A stretch of DNA of 5,140 bases. Origin: an uncultured Actinomycetes bacterium. GTDB taxonomy: Bacteria; Actinomycetota; Actinomycetes; Nanopelagicales; Nanopelagicaceae. The notes beneath the pieces are model-generated. The model was not told the DNA's origin. It made no database searches and worked only from the letters and a program-made list of their open reading frames with translations. Made by a program: the position numbers and the translations under genes. The stretch spans positions 1-5,140 of the forward strand of contig CAIXDY010000123.1 of NCBI GenBank assembly GCA_903918325.1, read 5' to 3'. Of this stretch, positions 1-5,140 are shown one piece after another. How positions within the stretch are numbered: position 1 is the first letter of the stretch; each line of letters opens with the position of its first letter.

Positions 1-71
1 CCAAGGCCGGCGACCCGGACTCCGACCTGAGCCACCACTACGCCGCCGCCATCGACTGGGGCGACAGCACT
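1..71 (+). CDS. High-GC coding fragment, possibly from a PKD-like repeat protein
   Basis: Read from base 3 on the + strand, this stretch is open and gives about 22 residues ending in YAAAIDWGDS. Every one of the 22 codons from 3 to 68 ends in G or C, and the stretch is about 74% GC, so it looks like real coding DNA from a high-GC genome. The ending resembles the 'ATIDWGDG' segment common in PKD-like and other Ig-like repeats of large secreted bacterial proteins, which is a weak match from memory on a very short sequence. Both ends are missing: the 5' end lies outside the window and the 3' end runs into reverse-oriented trpD near base 70. The composition differs sharply from all other genes here, so it probably does not belong to this genome in this position. 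The family guess is tentative. Confidence 0.35.
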
Positions 72-682
72 AAATGCATGCGCTCATTTGCCACTCCAAT
101 TGCAGCTGCTTGTGGTTGAGCTGGATTTGCCAAGGGCCCCAAAATATTGAATACCGTAGGTGTGCCCAGTTCTTTACGTGCCGGCGCCGCAAAACGCATT
201 GCTGGATGAAAAACAGGAGCAAAGCAAAAACCAATTCCAAGCGCGTTAAAACTTTGTGCTACGGCGATGCCATCCAGTGAAATATTTACGCCAAGGGCTT
301 CGAGCAAATCACCTGCACCAGATTTCGAAGATGCTGCACGATTTCCATGCTTAACTACTTTGGCACCCGCCGCTGCAGCGATTATGGCTGCCGTGGTTGA
401 AATATTTATCGTGTGCGCTCCATCGCCACCAGTTCCAACAGTGTCAACTGCCCGCTCTGTAATGGAGATTGGTGAAACATGTTGATACATCTGAGCAACT
501 AAGGCACCGACCTCTTCAGAGGTCTCGCCTTTATTTTTTAGCGCAATTAGAAACTTCTTTATTAACTCGGTATCGGCACGGTTTTCTAGAATCTCCTTCA
601 TGCACCACTGAACATCCAGGGGTTCTAAATCCAAGCCATCATTGAGGTGAGATAGAAAAAAATCCCACTTATTCTCAGACAT
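38..682 (-). CDS. trpD: Anthranilate phosphoribosyltransferase, 3'-truncated
   Basis: TrpD transfers the phosphoribosyl group of PRPP to anthranilate, the second step of tryptophan synthesis in the cytoplasm. The start (ATG, 680-682) gives MSENKWDFF. The small helical N-terminal domain spans about residues 1-70. Then come the PRPP-binding GTGGD (83-87), NIST (93-96), the family signature KHGNRAASSKSG (111-122), the anthranilate-site Arg in ARKELG (R169) and TPTVFNILGPLANP (174-187). Similarity ends near residue 202-203. The last 11 or so residues before the stop are unrelated and come from the high-GC DNA at the window edge. Family members are about 340 residues, so roughly 140 C-terminal residues are lost, including the usual Asp-Glu Mg-PRPP motif; the product as written would be inactive. 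It follows the receiver-like gene by 12 nt, so the two are probably co-transcribed. No clear Shine-Dalgarno sequence precedes it. Confidence 0.93.
   Translation of the reverse strand: MSENKWDFFLSHLNDGLDLEPLDVQWCMKEILENRADTELIKKFLIALKNKGETSEEVGALVAQMYQHVSPISITERAVDTVGTGGDGAHTINISTTAAIIAAAAGAKVVKHGNRAASSKSGAGDLLEALGVNISLDGIAVAQSFNALGIGFCFAPVFHPAMRFAAPARKELGTPTVFNILGPLANPAQPQAAAIGVANERMHLVLSPQSMAAA
62..76. other. Abrupt junction: foreign high-GC DNA joined to interior of trpD
   Basis: Going leftwards, trpD similarity is good through Ala-Asn-Glu-Arg-Met (codons 77-91), then stops. The TrpD frame continues as a short unrelated tail (LVLSPQSMAAA) to a TAG at 38-40. Going rightwards, the GC-rich + strand coding signal with G/C third positions stops at about base 68. 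The two signals end within a few bases of each other, placing the join at about 62-76. No insertion-sequence end, target-site duplication or att-like repeat is visible. An assembly or amplification chimera is the simplest reading; a real deletion or recombination breakpoint is possible. Confidence 0.7.
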
Positions 683-694
683 AAAACTTTTAAC

Positions 695-1105
695 TTAAAC
701 CGTAATGAGTTGAGTTCCGCGCAATAAATCTGCTGCGCTCTTAGCCAATGTAAATGGGTCAATGGGATGAATAACTGAGGCTTCAGCCAAGGACCAGGCC
801 GCTAACCATGCATCCTCTTTGCGTCCGGTTATAAGCAAGACTGGTGGACAATTGAAAACCTCATCCTTTAATTGACGGGCCACACCCATTCCACCTTCAG
901 GAACCGCTTCGCCATCTAGGATGAATAGATCCACCGCGCCTTTAGCATCGACAAAAGCACGCAAAGCTGCTGCCGTGGCAAATTCATGAATCGAGTGTTC
1001 GGGTAAATCTGCTGCAACCCGTAGGCCCAAAGCCGAAGTAATCGCAGCGCGAACCGTGGAGTCATCAGAATAAATGAGGATGTGTTTCTTGGGTTGCTGA
1101 CTCAT
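695..1105 (-). CDS. Stand-alone receiver-like protein of actinobacterial type
   Basis: This 136-residue protein has the fold pattern of a CheY-like receiver and no output domain. Visible landmarks are beta-1 HILIYSDD with the acidic pair D14-D15, beta-3 LFILDGEAVP with the presumed phosphoacceptor D64, beta-4 PPVLLITGR with T93 at the conserved Thr/Ser position, and beta-5 ASVIHPIDP. At the end of beta-5, receivers normally carry Lys-Pro; here it is His113-Pro114, so the conserved lysine is absent. Segments such as LDGEAVPEGGMGVARQLKDE and ITGRKEDAWLAAWS look like a conserved actinobacterial family I recall but cannot name. Such a protein could still be phosphorylated, or could act by binding alone; its target is unknown. 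It lies 12 nt upstream of trpD in the same direction and divergent to ctaE. The ATG at 1103-1105 is preceded not by a ribosome site but by a -10-like TAGACT at the right distance for a leaderless mRNA. Confidence 0.82.
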   Translation of the reverse strand: MSQQPKKHILIYSDDSTVRAAITSALGLRVAADLPEHSIHEFATAAALRAFVDAKGAVDLFILDGEAVPEGGMGVARQLKDEVFNCPPVLLITGRKEDAWLAAWSLAEASVIHPIDPFTLAKSAADLLRGTQLITV

Positions 1106-1111
1106 GCACGT

Positions 1112-1117
1112 AGTCTA
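1112..1117 (-). promoter_or_regulatory. -10-like element of receiver-like gene, leaderless geometry
   Basis: The minus strand reads TAGACT, which fits the actinobacterial TANNNT -10 pattern. Six bases separate it from the ATG at 1105-1103, which would place the transcription start at or within a base of the A of the start codon. This agrees with the lack of any Shine-Dalgarno sequence before this gene. No convincing -35 hexamer was found, so it rests on the -10 match and its position. Confidence 0.5.
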
Positions 1118-1242
1118 ATTGCAGAAGTTGGCTCCCGCATTGATGAAAAGCGCGAAAATATCTGTGGCCTGTTTCACTGTCATAGAGCGGGAATAGTGCG
1201 GGGTAAAGGGCCTACTTGGCAGACGCAGGCGTAATTTTCGGG

Positions 1243-1248
1243 AATAAT
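1243..1248 (+). promoter_or_regulatory. -10-like element of the ctaE-qcrCAB operon, leaderless geometry
   Basis: AATAAT matches TATAAT at five of six positions and lies 6 nt before the ATG at 1255. The geometry is the same as in the divergent gene and implies a transcript starting at the start codon. It also supports choosing the ATG at 1255 over the upstream in-frame TTG at 1216, which would lie ahead of this element. A second AT-rich candidate, TAATTT, is at 1232-1237. No properly spaced -35 is visible. Confidence 0.45.
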
Positions 1249-1254
1249 CGCCCC

Positions 1255-1884
1255 ATGTCCAGCGCATCCGTAACGGCCCACCACAAAATCACACGTCCCA
1301 ATGCCGTTGCCGTCGGCACGATCGTATGGCTCTCCAGTGAATTAATGTTTTTCGCTGCACTCTTCGCCATGTACTTCACAACGCGCGCAGTACAAGGCCC
1401 AACTATTTGGGCGCTGTCGAATCACATTTTAAATGTTCGCTTCGCTGCAATTAATACCACCGTGCTTGTGCTCTCTTCGGTTACTTGCCAATTCGGTGTA
1501 TTTGCTGCTGAACGTTTTCAAAAAAGCCGCACCGGAAGTTTTTTCCAAATCAACAAATGGGGAATGCGTGAATGGTTCGCGCTGACATTTTTAATGGGAG
1601 CTTTCTTTATTGGTGGCCAGATTTTTGAATACGCCTCACTTGTTCAAGAAGGTTTGACTCTTTCGTCAACAGCCTATGGCTCAGTCTTTTTTATTGCTAC
1701 CGGTTTTCACGGTCTGCACGTTACAGGCGGCTTGATTGCATTCATCATTGTCATGGTTCGAGTTTCTAAAGCCCGACGCTTTACTCACGAGCAGGCAACC
1801 ACTGCAATTGTTGTTTCGTACTACTGGCACTTTGTCGATGTCGTGTGGATCGCTTTGTTCTCTGCGATTTATCTAATTAAGTAA
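1255..1884 (+). CDS. ctaE: Cytochrome c oxidase subunit III (aa3 type)
   Basis: CtaE is the membrane subunit III of the aa3 terminal oxidase, which reduces oxygen to water in the cytoplasmic membrane; it lacks redox centres and supports subunit I. The 209-residue product starts MSSASVTAHH and shows the five helices of the short bacterial form, at about 18-41, 61-86, 107-129, 141-169 and 182-207. Family motifs are RPNAVAVGTIVWLSSELMFF with E29 (14-33), GVFAAER (81-87), YGSVFFIATGFHGLHVTGG (141-159) and VVSYYWHFVDVVW (186-198). An in-frame TTG at 1216 would add 13 residues, but the ATG at 1255 fits the family N-terminus and the -10 position better. The loop between helices 2 and 3 (about 87-106) seems some 10-12 residues longer than in the mycobacterial protein as I remember it. 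It is the first gene of the operon, followed by qcrC after 17 nt. The other oxidase subunits (ctaC, ctaD, ctaF) are not in the window. Confidence 0.96.
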   Translation: MSSASVTAHHKITRPNAVAVGTIVWLSSELMFFAALFAMYFTTRAVQGPTIWALSNHILNVRFAAINTTVLVLSSVTCQFGVFAAERFQKSRTGSFFQINKWGMREWFALTFLMGAFFIGGQIFEYASLVQEGLTLSSTAYGSVFFIATGFHGLHVTGGLIAFIIVMVRVSKARRFTHEQATTAIVVSYYWHFVDVVWIALFSAIYLIK

Positions 1885-1889
1885 GGGAG
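1883..1889 (+). promoter_or_regulatory. Ribosome binding site of qcrC, long spacer
   Basis: AAGGGAG overlaps the ctaE stop codon and lies 12 nt before the GTG at 1902, somewhat farther than usual. No ATG or other start in this frame lies closer before the basic MKRLSRYRR N-terminus, and the next in-frame ATG (1950) would remove that basic segment. The site therefore supports the GTG start. Confidence 0.5.
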
Positions 1890-1901
1890 TACAACCACTT
1901 C

Positions 1902-2693
1902 GTGAAGCGACTGTCCCGCTACCGCCGTCATAAGGCAGCTGCGCCACTCATGCTTGTCTTAGCTCTTCTAGCCATAGGAACTACTTTTTCGGTTGCAAGC
2001 GCAACGGTTAAACAAAGCCCTACAACTTTCGCGCGAACTGCAGCCATTGATGAAGGCCGACAGATTTTCCTTAAAGGTTGTTCTTCGTGCCACGGACTCA
2101 ACGCTGAAGGTGGAGCAATAGCCCCATCACTGATCGGTGTAGGTGCGGCCTCAGTTGATTTTCAAGTTGGAACAGGTCGTATGCCTATGGCCGACATGAG
2201 TACACAGGCAATGCGTAAACCACCGGTATATAACGCAGAGCAAACTGCAGCGCTAGCTGCCTATGTTGCATCTTTGGCACCTGGCCCAGCTATTCCCGAG
2301 GATGCTGTTCTCAATTATGAACGCGACGGAAACACGGCTCAAGGTGGAGAATTATTTAGAAACAACTGCGCAATGTGTCATAACTTTGCTGGCCAAGGTG
2401 GGGCTTTAACTCAAGGAAAATATGCGCCGACACTTATGGGTGTAGAACCGAAATATATTTATGAAGCACTCATCACTGGTCCGCAATCAATGCCGGTTTT
2501 TAGCGATAAAACAATTACTCCAGCTGAAAAGCTATCGATTATTAAATGGATTAAAGCAGCAGAGAAAGAACCAAATCTTGGCGGCGCATCCATGGGTCGT
2601 GTTGGTCCAGTTACCGAGGGTTTATTGGGTTGGATTTTAGGACTTGGATTGCTCATTGGTGTAGCAGTCTGGTTGGCTACGAAAGCGAGATAG
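1902..2693 (+). CDS. qcrC: Di-haem cytochrome c subunit of the cytochrome bcc complex
   Basis: QcrC carries electrons from the Rieske centre of the bcc complex directly to the aa3 oxidase, replacing soluble cytochrome c in actinobacteria. The 263-residue protein starts with GTG. A basic N-terminus (MKRLSRYRRHK) leads into a hydrophobic segment at about 14-34 ending in ASA (32-34), a possible signal-peptidase site. Two cytochrome c domains follow, each with one covalent haem motif: C60-S-S-C63-H64 and C156-A-M-C159-H160. Likely Met axial ligands are in GRMPM (M94 or M96) and SMPVF (M197). The two domains are similar in sequence (GCSSCHG...APSLIGV and NCAMCHN...APTLMGV), as expected for the family's internal duplication. 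A C-terminal helix at about 239-258 anchors it, so the haem domains face outside. Length is slightly below the roughly 280 residues of the mycobacterial protein. The qcrA start codon follows after 7 nt. Confidence 0.97.
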   Translation: MKRLSRYRRHKAAAPLMLVLALLAIGTTFSVASATVKQSPTTFARTAAIDEGRQIFLKGCSSCHGLNAEGGAIAPSLIGVGAASVDFQVGTGRMPMADMSTQAMRKPPVYNAEQTAALAAYVASLAPGPAIPEDAVLNYERDGNTAQGGELFRNNCAMCHNFAGQGGALTQGKYAPTLMGVEPKYIYEALITGPQSMPVFSDKTITPAEKLSIIKWIKAAEKEPNLGGASMGRVGPVTEGLLGWILGLGLLIGVAVWLATKAR

Positions 2694-2700
2694 GGAAAAC

Positions 2701-3696
2701 ATGTCTAACGAAATCGAAGCCATAAAAGATCCTGGTGTGCCAGCACACGTTCACCGCGCTGCCGATATCGACCCGAAAGCTGAAAAAGCTGCTGAGCGAC
2801 AAGTAGCGATTCTCTTTGCGCTTTCTGCATTCGGTACAGTTCTATTAATTCTCTCTTATGTTTTTGTTCCTCAAGATAAGTTCATTTTTGTTCCAGTAAT
2901 GGGCAGTCAAAATGCACATCAACTCGGTCTTGGTCTTGGAATGGCGATCTCGCTTTTCTTCATCGGTATGGGTCTGATTCAATGGGCACGTACGCTGATG
3001 CCAGATACCGAAGTAGTTGCACAACGTCATGAATTTCGCTCATCTGAAAGTGATCGTGAAGATTTTGTTAGCACTATAAAAGAACGTGCTGGCACAGTTG
3101 GCATGGGCCGTCGCTCATTAATTAAGAAATCATTGGGTGCAGCTCTTGGACTTTCGGCGCTACCTCCACTTTTACTTCTTCGCGATCTAGGCCCGGTTCC
3201 ATCCAAATCTTTAGAAACAACTAGCTGGAAAGCAGGGACGCGTTTAGTCACCGATCCCGGCAATCGCCCAATTTTGGCCTCAGATCTTGAGGTCGGTGCA
3301 GTAGCTCAAGTTCTTCCAGAAGTTGCTGAAGGTTCAGAACGCGCGCTGAGTGATATTGGAAAAGATGCCGTGCTATTGATTCGCCTTCGCCCCACTGATT
3401 TTCAGTTAACGGCCAAGAAGCTTGCGATGACTCATGATGGAATTATTGCTTTCTCGAAGATTTGTTCCCATATGGGCTGCGCAGTTGCGCTGTATGAACA
3501 ACAAACTAAGCACCTCCTGTGCCCATGTCATCAATCTACTTTCGATGTTCCTCGCGGAGCCAAAGTTATATTTGGACCTGCGGCCCGCCCACTTCCACAG
3601 TTAGATATCACCGTGGATGCGCAGGGTTATCTCATTGCACGAGCACCATTTAGTGAACCGGTCGGACCTAGCTTCTGGGAGCGTAACTCACAATGA
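2701..3696 (+). CDS. qcrA: Rieske iron-sulfur subunit of the cytochrome bcc complex
   Basis: QcrA takes an electron from menaquinol through its 2Fe-2S cluster and passes it to QcrC. The 331-residue protein has a polar cytoplasmic N-terminus and three predicted helices at about 35-56, 75-97 and 144-162, the actinobacterial arrangement. Just before helix 3 is a twin-arginine motif, G-R137-R138-S-L-I-K; in this family the last helix and Rieske domain are known to need the Tat pathway after Sec inserts the first two helices. The Rieske domain carries cluster ligands C255 and H257 in CSHMGC and C274 and H277 in CPCHQSTFD, with C260 and C276 placed for the usual disulfide. FGPAARPLPQL (291-301) is the conserved loop after the cluster. 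A short AGGGA (2692-2696) lies 4 nt before the ATG and overlaps the end of qcrC. The gene overlaps qcrB by 4 nt. Confidence 0.97.
   Translation: MSNEIEAIKDPGVPAHVHRAADIDPKAEKAAERQVAILFALSAFGTVLLILSYVFVPQDKFIFVPVMGSQNAHQLGLGLGMAISLFFIGMGLIQWARTLMPDTEVVAQRHEFRSSESDREDFVSTIKERAGTVGMGRRSLIKKSLGAALGLSALPPLLLLRDLGPVPSKSLETTSWKAGTRLVTDPGNRPILASDLEVGAVAQVLPEVAEGSERALSDIGKDAVLLIRLRPTDFQLTAKKLAMTHDGIIAFSKICSHMGCAVALYEQQTKHLLCPCHQSTFDVPRGAKVIFGPAARPLPQLDITVDAQGYLIARAPFSEPVGPSFWERNSQ
3677..3681 (+). promoter_or_regulatory. Ribosome binding site of qcrB inside the end of qcrA
   Basis: GGGAG lies 11 nt before the ATG at 3693 and 17 nt before the next in-frame ATG at 3699. The closer distance favours 3693, which gives an ATGA start/stop overlap with qcrA and suggests translational coupling. 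The spacing is similar to the 12 nt seen before qcrC. Confidence 0.4.
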
Positions 3697-5140
3697 CAAT
3701 GATCGAAAAGAAACTCGGAACCGTTGCTAACGCCGTCGATGAACGTACAGGTGCTGCCGCATGGATGAAGAAAAATCTCACTAAAGTCTTTCCTGATCAC
3801 TGGTCGTTCATGCTCGGTGAAGTCTGCCTGTACTCATTTGTCATTTTATTATTGTCAGGAACTTTCTTAACATTCTGGTTTGATCCATCACAAAGAGATG
3901 TCACTTACGAAGGTAGCTATGCCCCGCTGCAAGGTTTAAAGATGTCGGCGGCATATGCCTCAACTTTGCATATTTCATTTGAAGTTCGTGGTGGTTTATT
4001 GATGCGCCAGATTCACCACTGGGCAGCGATTATTTTTATGGCTGCAATCGTTGGTCACTTACTCCGCGTTTTCTTTACTGGTGCTTTCCGTAAGCCACGC
4101 GAGTTCAACTGGATCCTAGGAATTGGCTTATTAACATTAGGAATCGTTGAAGGTTTCTTGGGTTATTCACTGCCTGATGATCTACTTTCTGGAACAGGTA
4201 TCCGAATCGCAGAAGCGATTATTCAAGCCATTCCCGTTGTTGGCTCTTACTTAGCTTTCTTTGCTTTTGGTGGCGCTTTCCCGGGCACCTCATTTATTCC
4301 GCGAATATTCACGGTTCACGTTTTACTTTTGCCCGGAGCGTTTCTGGCATTGATCACTATTCACTTAATGCTGGTCTGGTATCAAAAGCACACACAATTT
4401 CCGGGTCCTGGACGTACTGAAAAGAACGTAGTCGGCTATCCATTAATGCCAACCTACATGGCTAAAGCTGGCGGATTCTTTTTTATTGTTTTTGGCGTTA
4501 TTGCATTTCTGGCAGCAGTTGCCTCAATTAACCCCATCTGGCTCTACGGTCCTTACACGCCAGGCCAAATTTCGGCAGGTTCGCAACCTGACTGGTACAT
4601 GGGTTGGCTCGATGGATTAGTGCGCATGTCTCCCCCACTTGAAACTCATGCTTTCGGCCACACAATCTCGTGGAACATTTTGATTCCTGGATTAATTGTT
4701 CCGGGCATAATTTTTACAGGAATGGCGCTCTATCCATTTATCGAAGCTTGGTTCACTGGCGATAAGCGCGAACACCATTTGCTTGATCGCCCCCGCAATG
4801 CACCAAATCGCACAGCACTAGGTGCAATGTCGCTTACTTTCATGATGGTCTCATTAATTAACGGTGGTAACGACATCATTGCCACGCACTTCAGTATGAC
4901 TATCAATCAAATCATGTGGGGAACTCGCGTTGGAATTTTCGTTCTTCCGCCTCTGGCATTCATCATTACTAAGCGTTTATGTCTGTCACTACAACGTGCC
5001 GATCGCGAACTTCTTTTGCACGGTACTGAAACCGGACGCCTGCTGCGCTTGCCACATGGTGAATTTGTGGAAGTTCACGCACCTATTTCAGCCGAAAAGG
5101 CCTGGACAATTTCTTCACACGAGCAGCTCCCTGCCCTGGA
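3693..5140 (+). CDS. qcrB: Cytochrome b subunit of the bcc complex, cut by window end
   Basis: QcrB is the membrane core of the bcc complex, holding two b haems and the menaquinol sites. It is open from ATG 3693 to the window edge: 482 codons plus 2 nt, with no stop. Actinobacterial QcrB is about 540-550 residues, so some 60 are missing. The haem ligand pairs are H108 and H122 in helix B (RQIHHW ... GHLLR) and H209 and H224 in helix D (TVHVL ... TIHLM), spaced 14 and 15. The latter spacing is as in cytochrome b6f. The quinol-oxidation motif is P299-D300-W301-Y302, the PDWY variant of PEWY. LLMRQIHHWAA, FFTGAFRKPREFNW, GYSLPDDLLSGTG and KHTQFPGPGRTE are strong family matches. After the last helix (about 413-427), LQRADRELLLHGTETGRLLRLPHGEF starts the charged C-terminal extension typical of actinobacteria. 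This complex is the target of Q203-type inhibitors in mycobacteria. Confidence 0.96.
   Translation, partial: MTMIEKKLGTVANAVDERTGAAAWMKKNLTKVFPDHWSFMLGEVCLYSFVILLLSGTFLTFWFDPSQRDVTYEGSYAPLQGLKMSAAYASTLHISFEVRGGLLMRQIHHWAAIIFMAAIVGHLLRVFFTGAFRKPREFNWILGIGLLTLGIVEGFLGYSLPDDLLSGTGIRIAEAIIQAIPVVGSYLAFFAFGGAFPGTSFIPRIFTVHVLLLPGAFLALITIHLMLVWYQKHTQFPGPGRTEKNVVGYPLMPTYMAKAGGFFFIVFGVIAFLAAVASINPIWLYGPYTPGQISAGSQPDWYMGWLDGLVRMSPPLETHAFGHTISWNILIPGLIVPGIIFTGMALYPFIEAWFTGDKREHHLLDRPRNAPNRTALGAMSLTFMMVSLINGGNDIIATHFSMTINQIMWGTRVGIFVLPPLAFIITKRLCLSLQRADRELLLHGTETGRLLRLPHGEFVEVHAPISAEKAWTISSHEQLPAL

Larger units (their letters stand above)
1106..1254. promoter_or_regulatory. Divergent intergenic region between receiver-like gene and ctaE
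   Basis: These 149 nt separate two divergently oriented genes and must hold promoters for both the trpD-side unit and the respiratory operon. The -10-like hexamers next to each start codon are listed separately. No good TTGACA-like -35 sits 16-18 nt upstream of either. An 8-bp direct repeat, CGGGAATA, occurs at 1188-1195 and 1239-1246, its second copy overlapping the ctaE -10. A TTGGCA at 1216-1221 is -35-like but 21 nt from that -10. No strong hairpin or riboswitch-like structure was recognised by eye. Confidence 0.6.

Noticed and set aside
62..80. Mobile-element insertion as the cause of the trpD break
   Set aside because: There are no terminal inverted repeats, target duplication, transposase sequence or att-like site at the join; only a short ATGCAT palindrome (74-79), which is not informative.
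74..485. Open frames on the + strand opposite trpD (68 and 72 codons)
   Set aside because: They lie antisense to a clear TrpD sequence and show no recognisable motif; they are frame shadows.
683..694. Terminator between the receiver-like gene and trpD
   Set aside because: The gap is only 12 nt and has no stem; the two genes are more likely one transcript.
1216..1254. Upstream TTG start that would lengthen CtaE by 13 residues
   Set aside because: The ATG at 1255 gives an N-terminus of family length, and the -10-like element at 1243-1248 would lie inside the longer version. No ribosome site favours the TTG.
1240..1254. Possible GGG...CCC hairpin just before ctaE
   Set aside because: The stem is only about three pairs and coincides with the -10 region; there is no following T-run, so neither a terminator nor a structured leader is supported.
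2079..2381. Internal repeat within qcrC (two CxxCH domains) as a recent duplication
   Set aside because: The two haem domains are an ancient, family-wide feature of QcrC and their nucleotide sequences have diverged.
2459..3263. Minus-strand open frames opposite qcrC and qcrA (61-78 codons)
   Set aside because: They overlap well-supported coding sequence with haem and Rieske motifs on the other strand and resemble no known family.

Overview
The window suggests an actinobacterium of moderate GC with compact gene spacing. The evidence is a menaquinol-type respiratory operon in the actinobacterial order ctaE-qcrC-qcrA-qcrB: a di-haem QcrC, a three-helix Rieske protein with a twin-arginine third helix, and a QcrB with a PDWY motif and a long C-terminal extension. 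It lies divergent to trpD, as it does in Mycobacterium tuberculosis. Base composition near 50% GC and small intergenic gaps would fit a streamlined aquatic actinobacterium (for example the freshwater Nanopelagicales), but that placement is inference.

Layout. Bases 1 to about 70 are about 74% GC, unlike everything after them. They read on the + strand as a short stretch of coding DNA with G or C at every third codon position. At about 62-76 this is joined to the interior of trpD (minus strand), which loses roughly its last 40%. Upstream of trpD, in the same orientation, is a small stand-alone receiver-like gene (695-1105). A divergent promoter region (1106-1254) follows, in which both flanking genes have a -10-like hexamer exactly 6 nt before the start codon, suggesting leaderless mRNAs. 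The rest is a tight + strand operon: ctaE (1255-1884), qcrC (1902-2693), qcrA (2701-3696) and qcrB (3693 to the window edge).

Function. QcrA, QcrB and QcrC form the cytochrome bcc complex, which oxidises menaquinol. The two haems of QcrC pass electrons directly to the aa3 oxidase, of which CtaE is subunit III. The window therefore encodes the bcc half and one subunit of the oxidase half of the bcc-aa3 supercomplex. TrpD is a tryptophan biosynthesis enzyme with no evident metabolic link. The receiver-like protein has a phosphoacceptor Asp but His in place of the usual conserved Lys, and no output domain.

I see no mobile element, CRISPR array, RNA gene or defence system. The clearest anomaly is the abrupt join near position 70, which is more likely an assembly or amplification chimera than biology. 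The rest is a well-known respiratory locus with a few details worth checking.
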